A DNA stretch of 64,000 bases. It comes from Blattamonas nauphoetae (taxonomy: Eukaryota; Preaxostyla; Oxymonadida). The position numbers were made by a program, and so were the translations under genes. Below, piece after piece: positions 20,195-31,300 of this stretch. Under the pieces are notes generated by a model. It did not search any database. It had not been told where the DNA came from and was given only the letters and a program-made list of their open reading frames with translations. Position 1 is the first letter of the stretch, and each line of letters opens with the position of its first letter. The stretch spans positions 1 through 64,000 of the forward strand of contig JARBJD010000021.1 of assembly GCA_033064195.1 (NCBI GenBank), written 5' to 3'.

Positions 20195-20413
20195 ACGGGA
20201 TGAACAAAATTGAGGGAAGATCCCTCCGTTCGAAGTCAAAGTTAGGAAAAAAGATTAAATTTCATTTCAATCTATTGCAACAAATAAAAATTTATCAATG
20301 AGTCGAAAATGAGAACAAAAACAAAAGTCAATAAAGAAATATTCATACCAACAATTTGTGTCCGATTCTCAGGTGGACGGGTTTTCCAATTTGGACGGGT
20401 TGTCCAACCACGG
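20195..20413 (-). repeat. Right terminal inverted repeat of the pogo-like element
   Basis: Mirror of 18268-18486. It adds a chimeric tail to the interrupted host frame that ends inside it at 20272. Confidence 0.85.
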
Positions 20414-20415
20414 TA

Positions 20416-21340
20416 ATTCAGTGGTTTCGTCACTGATGTCAGACGAGAAGGCTCAGCAGGAACAAAGAACAGCGTTCGAGATGTCACAATCGTGCTCGTT
20501 CCAACAATCCGAAGTTCAGTGATCTCATACCACGTCTCAAACTTCAGTGCAGCATTCTCAGCTCCATAGATCACACTCGAGAGCGTGTGCGATGTCGGAG
20601 ATCCATCCAACAAGAACGACGACGAGAGAGAGAACGACGATCCAGTTTGAGCGTTCGATCCATCCAATTCGAACAAGATCAGCGTGAACGCAGTGTTCTG
20701 TGGGAACGATGAACCAGAAAGAGTAATCTCTGCTGATTTCCCACAATCCAAGTCCAGCTTGCACGATGCCGAAATAATCCGAGGAGGGGCAGAGGGTGTC
20801 TCAAATGTGATCGGCGATGGAATCGAAACACGAACAGACGAGCTCGTCACTCGAGCAACCGAATAAGTCGTCCCATATTTCAGTGTCGAGCTCGAATTGA
20901 TCTCCACTTCTGCTGATCCAGCAACGTTCGAGCTGAACGAAAACGGAATCGAGATCTCATCAGTCTTCCCATCCTCAACCACTTTCATCACGAAATCAGA
21001 CACATCCGACAAGATCGGCATCCGACGACCATTCAGTGTCAGGACAACCGAGTTCGCATCTCCAACCTTCAGCAACACAGGATCGATCGTGTCAAGCGCC
21101 GGGCCTTCCGGTGTCCAGAATGTCTTCTTATTCAAAAGAATCACGTCGGTTCCACTCAGAAGCGACTCAAGCGTGTAGCTCGTGTTCAGCGTCATCGATC
21201 CTGTCCCATCAATCATCCATCCTGTCGACCCACCCTCAGACGAGAACAACACACTCATCGAGCCAGTCGGAGAGAGCGTTCCAACATAAATCCCACTCGA
21301 CGGAAGATCCAATCCAGTCAACGAGATCTCGAAGTGCGTG
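20416..21340 (-). pseudogene. Middle part of the split surface-protein gene
   Basis: About 300 residues of IPT-like repeats (for example TLIRYGTTYSV-type strands and ITFETPSAPPRI) between a frame change near 21.33-21.35 kb and the transposon. The frame upstream ends in PIVTSISSTFTE and continues in a different frame as NCTHFEISLTGLDLPSSG, which restores the repeat pattern, so a single-base indel, an assembly error or a tiny intron lies there. Confidence 0.6.
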
Positions 21341-24300
21341 CAATTCGGTGAAAGTCGAGGAAATCGATGTCACAATCGGAGCAGAGGGCACAAGCAACGA
21401 CAGACCAGTGTTCACAACAAACGACGACGAATCAACTGACGATGCAATCGACACAATTTTATATGTCTTTCCAAATTTAACTTGCGTCGATGATTCTGAT
21501 TGGCCAGCTGAGAACTTCACCAAACAACTCGTCGATGTAATCGAGAACAGATTCGATGACAATTCAACACCTGTGTCGGCGTTCTTGATCGTCATCCTCA
21601 TCGCGTTGTCCTCCAGTTCCACTCCAGTCATCTCAACAATCACTTCTGTCTTCATTTCATTCAATTCAGCTGACAAGTTTATGATTCGAGCTGGTCGATC
21701 GGGAACAGTGAACATCAGCGGAACAAACAGCACAAGATCCTCATCGTCGTTCGTGATCGATTCAATTGTGTATGTCTGTCCAAATGTCAGAGCAACTGCA
21801 GCATCTGTTGCCGAATAAACTGTCCCAATCAATCGTCCATTCTGACTCGCAAACACAACTGACAGAACAACTCCAGCAATCCCACTCGGAGGGTTCGTCC
21901 CAACATAATACTTCCCTTCCTTCATCTCCATCCCATTCAACTCAACCCAAACAGAGTCTTTCTGCTCGTTCGTGAAGTCCATCGACCCAATCTCAACAAT
22001 TCGAGATGTCGATTCTGGCGTCCTCACTTTGATCGTCATCCCAACCAGATCCACAAAATGAGATGTGAACTTGTCTCGAACTGTCTCCAATGTGTATTCT
22101 GTGTCGAACGACAGTTTGCTTCCATCTCCAAAAAGACGCACTGACGCTTCCGACGATTCTTTCTTTCCATTCGAGTCTCTCGAGCTCCCAAATGTCACTT
22201 CAAACGAGAAGTCCGGCACTTCCGCCAATGTCACAGTGAATGTGCCTGCTTCAATCGACATTCCGATCAGACGAATCCATCCATGGTTTGTCCCACTCCC
22301 AATTCGACTCGACGCTCCCACAATCGGAGGTGCTTCCGGTGTGGTGAACGAGAGGAACGATGCCGATGCCACAAGGTCGAACTCCCACGGCAACTTGGTA
22401 GGTTCAGGAATGGTATTTGATTGGATTGTAGTTGGTGGTACAACCCCCACAATCTTTGTGATGGTGTACGCAGTGGAATATTCAAGAAAGGTTGTTTCCG
22501 TCGGCGACACCCAATTTGGGACTGTCATGCCATCCTTCATCCGCACTCGCATCGCCTTCTCTTCGCCAGTCTCATCCTTCTTCACTGTCACATCATAATC
22601 TTGCTCAATCGGCGGCAATATCCCCTTCAGCACAATCAAGGCACATCCTGTCTCAGTGTTTCTGACGCTTTTGACAGACTCGGTCAGTTTTGGTTTGATT
22701 GGCTTGAAAATGTCATTCGTATTACACTCAAGCTTGAGAAGATCTTCGTCTGGGTCGATCACATACTTGAAGCTACCAACCAAAGGATCTGGATCATTCG
22801 AGAAACAGTTTTCGAAAGTCGCGACAGAAAAGATGTCATCATCAGAATGGAGGCTCAGCTCCGAATAAGGTGAAGCAGGTGGATTGATCAGTTGATCGAA
22901 GAGAATGTCCGGAAAAGGCTCTGCAATGTTGTTCACGAAGAGTGTGGTTCTGAGAACGATATCCATATGCTTGCCTTCAGAGTGTTCCGATGTGATGGCT
23001 CCTCCCAATCCTGTGGTTCTGCAGCTTTGGATGACGCATTCGATGATCTCCACAGTTCCCGTTCCAAAAAGGGAGATTGCACTGCCACCTTCAGCTGAAC
23101 AGCGTGTGAAGGAGCACTTGGAAATGGTGTGCGTGTGACCATTGAATGAGAGAATGTTTATGCCCCCTCCACCCCATGGACCGTGACAATCAACAAAATG
23201 GCAGTCGTTCATATCAAAAGAAAGGACTGATTGGATGTTGTCTCCTTGCAAACAATTCGTGCTCGTGCAATGTTCGATTGATCCATCTTGATAGAAGGTG
23301 ATTCTTTTCGCAATGCATGTGTGTGAATTTGAAGTGAACGAAACATGGACGTCAGAGATGGCACAGCTGCAAAGCGATGTGATGAAGAATGCTCCGTCAT
23401 CACCTGCAAGCCCGTCACAATCAACGAGTGTGCAGTGGGAGACTGTTGTCGGAGCATGAAACCACTTTCCCAGTCCTCCACCGAACCTTCCATGACAATC
23501 TTCAAAAGCACACAAAGTAATCTCGATCTCACCGTATTGGATGTCTTGAAGGCCTTGGTCGATGATCGAGTAGATATTGATCCCTTGCGCAATGCTGTCC
23601 CTGAATTGGCAGTTTGAGAAGTGGAAATGTGTTGTGAACAAGTTCTTTTCGGCATCGTTCATTGTGGTGATGAAACCAGACTGAAAAACGTCATTGATCT
23701 GTCCATTCCCGGTTACAGAATTCGAGAAGGAGCATCCGCTGAATGTGACATGTTTGCATTCGTCCAGGAGAAAGATGGGTGACTCGTCGAATCCGACGAA
23801 TGTCTGAAAAGTACCATCTGTACAACTAAACCCGGGCTCTTCGGCTGAGTTCACCACAGTGATAAGCCCGAGGGTTGTACCAACATCTTTGATGGTGGAG
23901 ATTGTGAATCCAGTGATGGAGAGGCGAGTGAGAGTGATGGAGCCAGCGAAGTCGGTGAAGGAGATGATCGGCGAGGTGAGCGAGGCGTAATCTGACCCAA
24001 CGAACGAGCAATCTGTGAACACGGCTGACGTCAATTCGTCCCCGCTCGACGAATCGAACGAGTACGTCTTTCCCGCAACCAGCTCTTCAGTCGTCCTGTT
24101 CGGATGTTCAATTGTGCCTCCATTCCCTTCGGCGTCTCCTCCCTCACTCAAGATGCTTGAGAACGATGTGTTCGAGCACAGTAGACTTCCCCCAAAGTGC
24201 ACGTCTCGCACTGTCGACCCCGTCACATGAGAGCTCGTTTCCACAACCGCACAGCCAACCATTCGTTGAGTCAGGCCATTTTGGTGAAGCGGGCGGCCTC

Positions 24301-25099
24301 GTTCAGCGCAGCTCATGTTCTGGAATCGGTTCGAGATCAAACTGATCCCAATCTCTCCCGATGATCCCCCTTCCCCTTCCTCTCTTCCAACTGCAAGACC
24401 GACTCCATCCGAACTTCTCATTTCCGTGTTGGAGAACAGTGTCGAGACAATCGAAATCGAGAGTCCAATGTCACTCCTTCCCATGCCCTTCAGTTCTGTA
24501 AGTCCGCGGAGCATCCCGTCCTTGGTTTTAATTGCGCATTTGTTGATCACAACCGATGTTCCTCTTTCTGTTTCTGACTTCCTTCTCGAGCTCACAACCA
24601 ATCCGCTCGTCCACCAATTCAGACATAAAGTACAGTATTTCAAGCAAACATCACTTGAATCAATCACTGCAATTCTGCTGTCACCATTTGTGTTCCTGAT
24701 ATCTCCTCCTTCCGAAGATGGCGAAGTCTGAACCAATCCCACTTGTTCCATTTCAGTTGTCGAATTCACAATCACAAAGATGCATTCACTTCCTGCAATT
24801 GTGTTTGGTCTTCTCCGGTCAGACTTGCCCTTCCATTTTCGTTCTGTCATCGTGATTTCTGTTGCTGGAGATGAGTCTTTGCTGACTCCCTTCAATATGA
24901 GTTCTGAGTTGCACAACTCAATGTTGTTCCCTGCATATATTCCTTCTTGAAGGTTAATCTGGAGCGGCGACATATTGTGTGATGGTGCATTCTTCAGTTT
25001 CGAACTGAGAATGGTGCTGAGAGCGGTGGGACGATTCACGTATCCAAATAGTTCATCGGCCGCAACAACACTTAATACATGGAGCAACCCCAAGAGCAT
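21236..25099 (-). CDS. Giant secreted beta-helix/IPT surface protein, N-terminal part
   Basis: 1287 residues as an open frame from ATG 25099. MLLGLLHVLSVVAADE is a clear signal peptide. Residues about 25-720 are right-handed beta-helix (pectin-lyase-like) repeats with many short Cys-containing turns; the motif GSTVRDVHFGGSLLCSNTSF (about residue 290) recurs in the gene at 62085. From about 800 on, 110-residue IPT-like units begin (SFTTPEAPPIVG). The frame leaves the family pattern in the last 35 residues, where a frame change sends it to a stop; the ancestral protein went on through 20416-21340 and 15463-18265. Divergent to the 25323 gene. Probably a cell-surface adhesin or sensor. Whether the shortened protein is made is unknown. 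Confidence 0.75.
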   Translation of the reverse strand: MLLGLLHVLSVVAADELFGYVNRPTALSTILSSKLKNAPSHNMSPLQINLQEGIYAGNNIELCNSELILKGVSKDSSPATEITMTERKWKGKSDRRRPNTIAGSECIFVIVNSTTEMEQVGLVQTSPSSEGGDIRNTNGDSRIAVIDSSDVCLKYCTLCLNWWTSGLVVSSRRKSETERGTSVVINKCAIKTKDGMLRGLTELKGMGRSDIGLSISIVSTLFSNTEMRSSDGVGLAVGREEGEGGSSGEIGISLISNRFQNMSCAERGRPLHQNGLTQRMVGCAVVETSSHVTGSTVRDVHFGGSLLCSNTSFSSILSEGGDAEGNGGTIEHPNRTTEELVAGKTYSFDSSSGDELTSAVFTDCSFVGSDYASLTSPIISFTDFAGSITLTRLSITGFTISTIKDVGTTLGLITVVNSAEEPGFSCTDGTFQTFVGFDESPIFLLDECKHVTFSGCSFSNSVTGNGQINDVFQSGFITTMNDAEKNLFTTHFHFSNCQFRDSIAQGINIYSIIDQGLQDIQYGEIEITLCAFEDCHGRFGGGLGKWFHAPTTVSHCTLVDCDGLAGDDGAFFITSLCSCAISDVHVSFTSNSHTCIAKRITFYQDGSIEHCTSTNCLQGDNIQSVLSFDMNDCHFVDCHGPWGGGGINILSFNGHTHTISKCSFTRCSAEGGSAISLFGTGTVEIIECVIQSCRTTGLGGAITSEHSEGKHMDIVLRTTLFVNNIAEPFPDILFDQLINPPASPYSELSLHSDDDIFSVATFENCFSNDPDPLVGSFKYVIDPDEDLLKLECNTNDIFKPIKPKLTESVKSVRNTETGCALIVLKGILPPIEQDYDVTVKKDETGEEKAMRVRMKDGMTVPNWVSPTETTFLEYSTAYTITKIVGVVPPTTIQSNTIPEPTKLPWEFDLVASASFLSFTTPEAPPIVGASSRIGSGTNHGWIRLIGMSIEAGTFTVTLAEVPDFSFEVTFGSSRDSNGKKESSEASVRLFGDGSKLSFDTEYTLETVRDKFTSHFVDLVGMTIKVRTPESTSRIVEIGSMDFTNEQKDSVWVELNGMEMKEGKYYVGTNPPSGIAGVVLSVVFASQNGRLIGTVYSATDAAVALTFGQTYTIESITNDDEDLVLFVPLMFTVPDRPARIINLSAELNEMKTEVIVEMTGVELEDNAMRMTIKNADTGVELSSNLFSITSTSCLVKFSAGQSESSTQVKFGKTYKIVSIASSVDSSSFVVNTGLSLLVPSAPIVTSISSTFTELHALRDLVDWIGSSVEWDLCWNALSDWLDECVVLV

Positions 25100-25322
25100 A
25101 GTACTTAACCTTCTCCGGATCGGGTTTTGTTAGCCTGGAGATCGAACCCTTAACGTGGTATTCAACAGGTGTCGGAAGAACTCATCCTGCCACAAGGAGA
25201 TAGAGCCTCAAAACTGAAAATTTTCTAACCGTAATTTGATTGTCAGAACCATGATTCCGGAACAATGACCAATTAATTCCAACATATGTGCAAACTCTAA
25301 CATTTGGGTCAGATCGACTCTC
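25100..25322. promoter_or_regulatory. Divergent promoter region of two surface-protein genes
   Basis: 223 bases separate two ATGs pointing away from each other. Inside, 25133-25200 on the minus strand contains GGTTCGATCTCC, a B-box-like word, after a weak A-box-like word, so a tRNA-like fragment may sit here. No TATA box is obvious. Confidence 0.4.
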
Positions 25323-28300
25323 ATGTTTGTTCTCCTTCTCCATCTGAGGGTCGCCACAGCATCGGATGAGTGGAGTCCCTTGTTCTGTCCCGATATTTCA
25401 CGACTGTTCAGTGAGAACCCGAACAACCCACGGGACATCAACGAGAAGAATGAACTTCGTCTCGACTTCCAGAGATACCAATCGAACACGGCGGAACTTT
25501 CATCGAGGAATTTCGATCTGATTGGATGGGACAATCACCAGACGGAGATTGTTGAAGGACAATTCGCCAAGGGGACTCTTTTTCTCGTCGCGAACTCGAC
25601 ATGTTCATTTTCGTCGTTGTCGTTCCATACTGTCAGGAACTCAATCATTGAGATGGAAAATCACTCCGATTGCACTGTTTGCCGTTGTGTGATTCGTTCG
25701 GATGGATTGATATCACCGTTCGAATGCCGCGACTCGAAACTCCTTTTCATCGCATCGACTTTCCACTTCGACACTCCTTCGAATACGGCCCAATCCATCG
25801 CAAATGCATCAACCATATCGTCTACTGTTTCATTCTCGGCCTGTTCCCTCCAAAACGTTATTTGCGCCCAAGATTCTTTGCTGGCCTCGTCGCACGTGAA
25901 ACACACAATTATTGTCTCGTGCTGTTTCCAGAACATCAGCAGCCGCACACCAGTCCATTCACAGAATATATCTGCTGAAGCTCCCTTCAACGTGACAATC
26001 TCTGAATCGACATTCTCAGATTGTGTGAACGCTCTTTCGGGTGGGATTGTTCGAGACGTCGAAGACCAAACCACTCTCTGTGCAATGAACAGCACATTCA
26101 CAGGATCAATCACGAACGGCGAGACGGAAGGAGATACCTTCAGTGACCGGGCAGAGGCAGTTGTTGTTGACGCCGACCACACATTCCTTTCGTGTGTCTT
26201 CTCGAAGTGCCATGCCTTCCAAACAACAGGTGGAGCGATCAGGTGCCTCTCAGGAGCAAGCTTGAATGTGACGAAATGCGAATTCACCGACAATTGGGCT
26301 CTGGACGACCGACTTGATCCGTCGTGCGTCCTTTCGACAGGCGGAGCGATCTATTTCGACGGAATGGACAACGGCGGCCTCACAATCGTGCACTCTCTTT
26401 TTGAGCGAAATACGGCCAGTTTCGGTGGATCTGTCTCGTCGAAAAAAGCCCATCATCTGACAATCCAATATTCGAACATTACCAACGGTGAATGCATCAT
26501 TTACGAGAACCCAGACCTCAGCTATGGCGGGGGATTAGCTTGCTTCTTCCTTCCACTCGAGGCTATTGTTCAGAATGTCCGATTTCTGAACTGCAAAACG
26601 GTCAAGACAGGCGGTTCGATTGATTGCCAAGAAGTGAGTGGAAGCATCAGATTTTCCAACATTTTCGTCGCCAACAGTGCTTGTGAGCAAGGCAACGTCA
26701 TTTTTTCGTCAGTCTCTGATGAAACTGCGATTATCCAATTTTTCAGCTGTACGTTCTTCTCAAACACGCTTTCGGCAGATCCAAACCTCAATTATCCAAC
26801 AGACGTCAGATTTAACGATTTTGAGCCATGGCCGACATTACTCAAGTCCAAATCGACATTTGTGAACTGTTTCAGCACATCAGCAGAGCCCAAAATCGCC
26901 ATCATCACTGACAATGGTTTTCTCACAAGTTTTGAATACGACGATCCAGGCAACACGACCAAACTCGATGTCCATCTTCCTTCGCCTGGTGTGATTGTGA
27001 ATGGGCAGGATGGAGTCGATGGGGATGGCTGTGGGATCGAATATGTCCACCAGTGCAAGACCGTTGCGTACACAGGCGCGAATCGGACTGCCCTCGCTGG
27101 GGGAACAGTTCTGATTGAGGCAGGAATGTTTGAAGAAACAGACTGCTTCGATTTGGAGACGAAGAACGCGACATTCTCGAGTTTTGGGGACATCAGTCCG
27201 ATGATCAGCTTCTCGCTGGCAGACGATGCCGTGGCGTTCATCACAAAAGGGACGGGCACCGTTCGATTCGAGCTGCTCCACTTTGTTCCCTCATCGTCTG
27301 CTCACGTGATTCTGCAGAATGGAAGCGGGAATCTGGAAGTGTGGAATTGCTCTTTTGTTGGGACAGAAGACGTGAATGCCGTGATCCGTGTTGCGATTCT
27401 GAAAGCGACAGAGGGAACAGTGTCTCTCACTTCAACCTCGTTTTCTGGTCTGACATTGGCTGATGCACAGGTTGTTGAATGCATTGGATCAAGCACGAAG
27501 CTGGAGATCACACTCTGCCAGTTCATTGAGTTGAAAGGAGCGACACCTGCCCTCATCGTCTTCGAACCGTCGACCATTGGATGGAGTGAGGCAGTTGTGA
27601 CATCGTCGACAGTGATTGGAGATGAGGGCAGTGCCATTGGTGGTGTGAAGCTGGCCAATATTGATTCGATCAAACTGGAAGACGTGAAGATGGCTCGTCT
27701 GAAGTCAGCCGACCAGAATGCGGCAGTGAGCATCTCCGACTGCTCTTCTCTCGCTCTCTCGTCGCTCCTCTTCGAACACTGTTCCGGCTCAGTCGCTTCT
27801 GATCTCTTCGTCGCTGCTCCTTCGATCACCCTCGCCTCTCCACTCGCTTCATCGTTCAGTGTCTCCGCAACACCAACCTCGTCAATCAACGGAGTGGCAT
27901 CTGATGTCATCCTCCCTCGTCCCGTCCTCGCCGTGGATGGACAAGCCGGGAACGATGATTTCTGGTGTTGGGCAACTGGATGCTCGTCGTTGTCGTCACT
28001 CATTCCTCGTCTCGCCTCAGATTGTGCGTGGAATGTCGCTCTCGAATCAGAAACTCTCTCAGAACAAGGAATCGAGGTGAGTGGAAATCGAATTGTTTCA
28101 ATCGCTGGAACAACGAAGGACAGAACGATCCTCCAACACACATCTTCTGTTACTTCGTCACTCATTTCTGTCTCCTCAGAATCACTATCATTGACAACAC
28201 TCACTCTCGCGAGTTCGTTTTCTGGATCAGAACTTTCCACCTCGTTCTGCGTCGTGACTGGAGGACAGCTGTCACTGGAGTCGGTGATTCTCCCGTCGTT

Positions 28301-31300
28301 GCCTTTCTCCGACACAGCCAGCCTCTTCGCAGTTGCCGAAAGTGGGACTCTCGCTCTCCTCAATCTTGATGTCTCCACTCCAACGATCACACGCTTCGTC
28401 AATCTGGACGGTGGAAACGCCGTTGTTTCCGAATGCTCCTTCTCGAACGCTGAACTCGCATCGTCCATGATTTCGGGAAGTGGTATTTTGACGATCGACT
28501 CCACGTCGTTCTCATCGCTCTCACCAATCGCAGGAATGAATGGAGAAGCACGAGTTCTCTCATTTGAAGTGGGAGAAGACCAATCCTTGATGATCGGAGA
28601 AGAGAACAAGCCAGTCGGCTTCGAGAGTTGCTCGTCGAGTGGAGATGGTGGAGTGATGCATCTGACGCTTCTTCAGAAAGGAAGACTCGCCATGAAGCAC
28701 ACCTCGTTCAAACAGTGCTCGACTGAAGGAAGGGGCGGAGCGATCTTCGTCGACATGACTCAATCGTCTCCCTCCTCGTTCTCGTTTTCTGATGTCTCTT
28801 TCGGCGCTGAAGCCGATTCGACTTCGTGCTCAGCTGGACGAGGAAATGGAGTGTTCTGTCTGATCCCAACAGGTGATCGAGCATCACGCCTCTCGACCAT
28901 CCGCGACTCTCTCCTCCCTGCCACACCGAGTGATGAAACCCCATTCTCACTGGAATCAATTGCACTGGTTGACTTTGGAGAACTGTTGGTCGATGGACGC
29001 GAGGAAGACGTCGGGTCTGTTCTGTATGCGTTCTATCCAGCCTCGTCTTCATTGCATCTGAATGCTCCTGTTGGAGCTGACCATCCACTCTGTGGCGATG
29101 TTCATCTTCCGTGCAGATCACTCGAACAAGGCTATTCCAACATCGCACTCGAAACGACGTCGCACTCGCTGCTGCTCAAATGGGAAGTTGTTCTGAACTC
29201 AAAATTGGAGACAGAAGACAAAACAGTGACCATCATGTCCAACCACAATGAGCAAATGACGATCGGAGTGAACGGACAGCTCGATGTGAAAGGTGGAGAG
29301 CTGATCTTCTCAGTGGTTGAGATAGTTCTGCCCTCATCGTTCGCCCAAACCGTGTTTTTGGTGACTGGAGGAACTCTCATCTTGACATCGTCATCGACCA
29401 TCACCAACAGTGGAGCGTGTGAAAGCAAATCGTCGTTGGACGCTCCTCTCTTCTCAGTGAGAGGGGGGCATCTGAACATTGAAGGAACGAAAGACAAGAT
29501 TCATCTTTTCTCGTGTTTCCAGAAATGCAGTGTGATAGAAGTGAGTGGATCACAATCACCCTCTCTCACACTCACCCACTGCCACTTCACTCAGAACGCA
29601 GCGTCGACAGAAGCAGTGGTGGTGCTGAGGGGGGAAGGGGGGACTGTGTGGATGAAGGAATGCTACTTCAAAGACAACACTGGGACGGGATCGAGTGATG
29701 TGTGGGGGAGTTCAGGTTGGTCGAGAGGATTGACGAAGGACAGCATCCAGTTGTGCTTCTCAGAAAGCAACATGGACCACTTGGTGGTGGGCGGGGCGGC
29801 AGCGAACATCCTCATTCCATTCTCAGTTCTGACAGTTCATCCGTCGGATGGAGACGATGTGAAATGTGACGAGCCAGAGATTGCGTGCAAGTCTGTACAT
29901 CACTCTCTGTCTCTCTGCACGCAAACAGAGAAAGATGGAACGACACCCGCTCCTCGGATGATTGAGATACTCGTTGACGTGACAGAATCAAACACTTTTG
30001 AAGTGGGTACCAAAGACATTGAGCTTTATGGGCATCTGGACAGTGAAGTCCAACTGAAATGGGACTCTGCTTCTCACACGATGCTGTCGGTGACAGTTGG
30101 TCATGCCTTCCTGCACGACTTTGAGCTCGTCCATCTCCATCCCTCTTTGGACAGACCTCTCTTCCTCGTTGTCGACGTCGGCTCGCTCGTCCTCAAAGCA
30201 ATTGTGTTGGATGGAGGGAACGTTGTCTTCGGATCGTGCCTCATCGAAATTGATGCTGGCTCGCTCTCACTCGAGTCAATGATCTTTTCGAACATCAAAC
30301 TGGAATCGTTCTCTCTGATCACATCGAGTGGATCAACAATGATGAATGAGTGCCTCTTCACGTCAATCACACGCTCCTCCCTCTCTGCCACTGTTTTGAC
30401 CACATCAGGATCTGCATCGCCAACCATCATCCACAACACCAACTTCACAAGCTGTTTCGGAGCAACTGAAGAACGGTGGGTGGAACTGTCTGAATCCAAC
30501 CCAACATCACTCGACGCATCCAGCTGGACTGACACATTCTCGCTCTCCTCTCCGATCCGCGGAGTTGTTGTGAACTCTCCGTCAGCTGTCGAAGACCAGT
30601 CTTTCAATCCCTTCTCCCTCCTCTATCGCTGGCATCCTCGTCCAGATGCATCCATCATGGTCTCCAGCACAGGTCGAGAAGACCATCCACTTTGTGGTCA
30701 TCGACAGATGCCGTGTCTGACACTGGACAAAGGAATTGCTCTGACGGACATGTGGAGTGTGGAGATTGTGGTGGAAGGAAACGTGGAAGGAGTGTTGGAT
30801 GTGACAGGCAGACAGCTATCTGTGAAAGGGTCGTTCGGAACTGAGATTCTCGGATTCTGTGGAGATGGCCAGATCGTGAGCTCAGCTGGCGTTGAGTCAA
30901 AAGCGACAATTTCTGATCTGATGATCGATGGATCCTCTTCGTCACTTTCCGAGTCAGCTGCTCTCTTCGCGATTGGAGGAGGATCGCTGACTCTCTCCCA
31001 GTGTTCTCTCAAACCTGAGACGAAACTTCACTCACCTCTGATCTCGATGAGCGGACACACTCTGAAGCTGACCGACTTGAAAATCATTTCAGTCACCATC
31101 GAACAACCCGCTCTCATTCTCCAATCTGTCCACACCGCAACGATCCAACACATCGAATTGGCGAAAAGCAAAAGTGAAGTGTTTCTCTCTTGCACAGACA
31201 CAGCCGACCTGATCACTGAATTTTCTTCGTTCACAGGAATCACACAGCCACACGCAACAAACACAGGCGACTTATGTGAATGGTCGACAGGTCTTATTCG

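Larger units (their letters stand above)
18268..20413 (-). mobile_element. pogo/Tigger-like DNA transposon with long terminal inverted repeats
   Basis: Inverted repeats of about 219 bases, nearly identical, start with CCGTGGTTGGACAACCCGTC. Both ends are flanked by TA (18266-18267 and 20414-20415), the target duplication of the Tc1/mariner/pogo group. The inside carries pieces of a DDE_1-type transposase on the minus strand. Near-identical ends and a clean TA suggest a fairly recent insertion, although the transposase is already broken, so it was probably mobilised in trans. It interrupts a surface-protein gene. Confidence 0.8.

Noticed and set aside
21036-21818. 260-codon plus-strand open frame
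   Set aside because: Antisense to the split surface-protein gene; Ser/Thr-rich shadow.
25133-25200. tRNA gene in the divergent promoter
   Set aside because: Only a B-box-like word is convincing; the stems do not pair.
27302-28609. 435-codon minus-strand open frame
   Set aside because: Antisense shadow of the 25323 gene, low-complexity Ser/Glu/Val composition and no motif.
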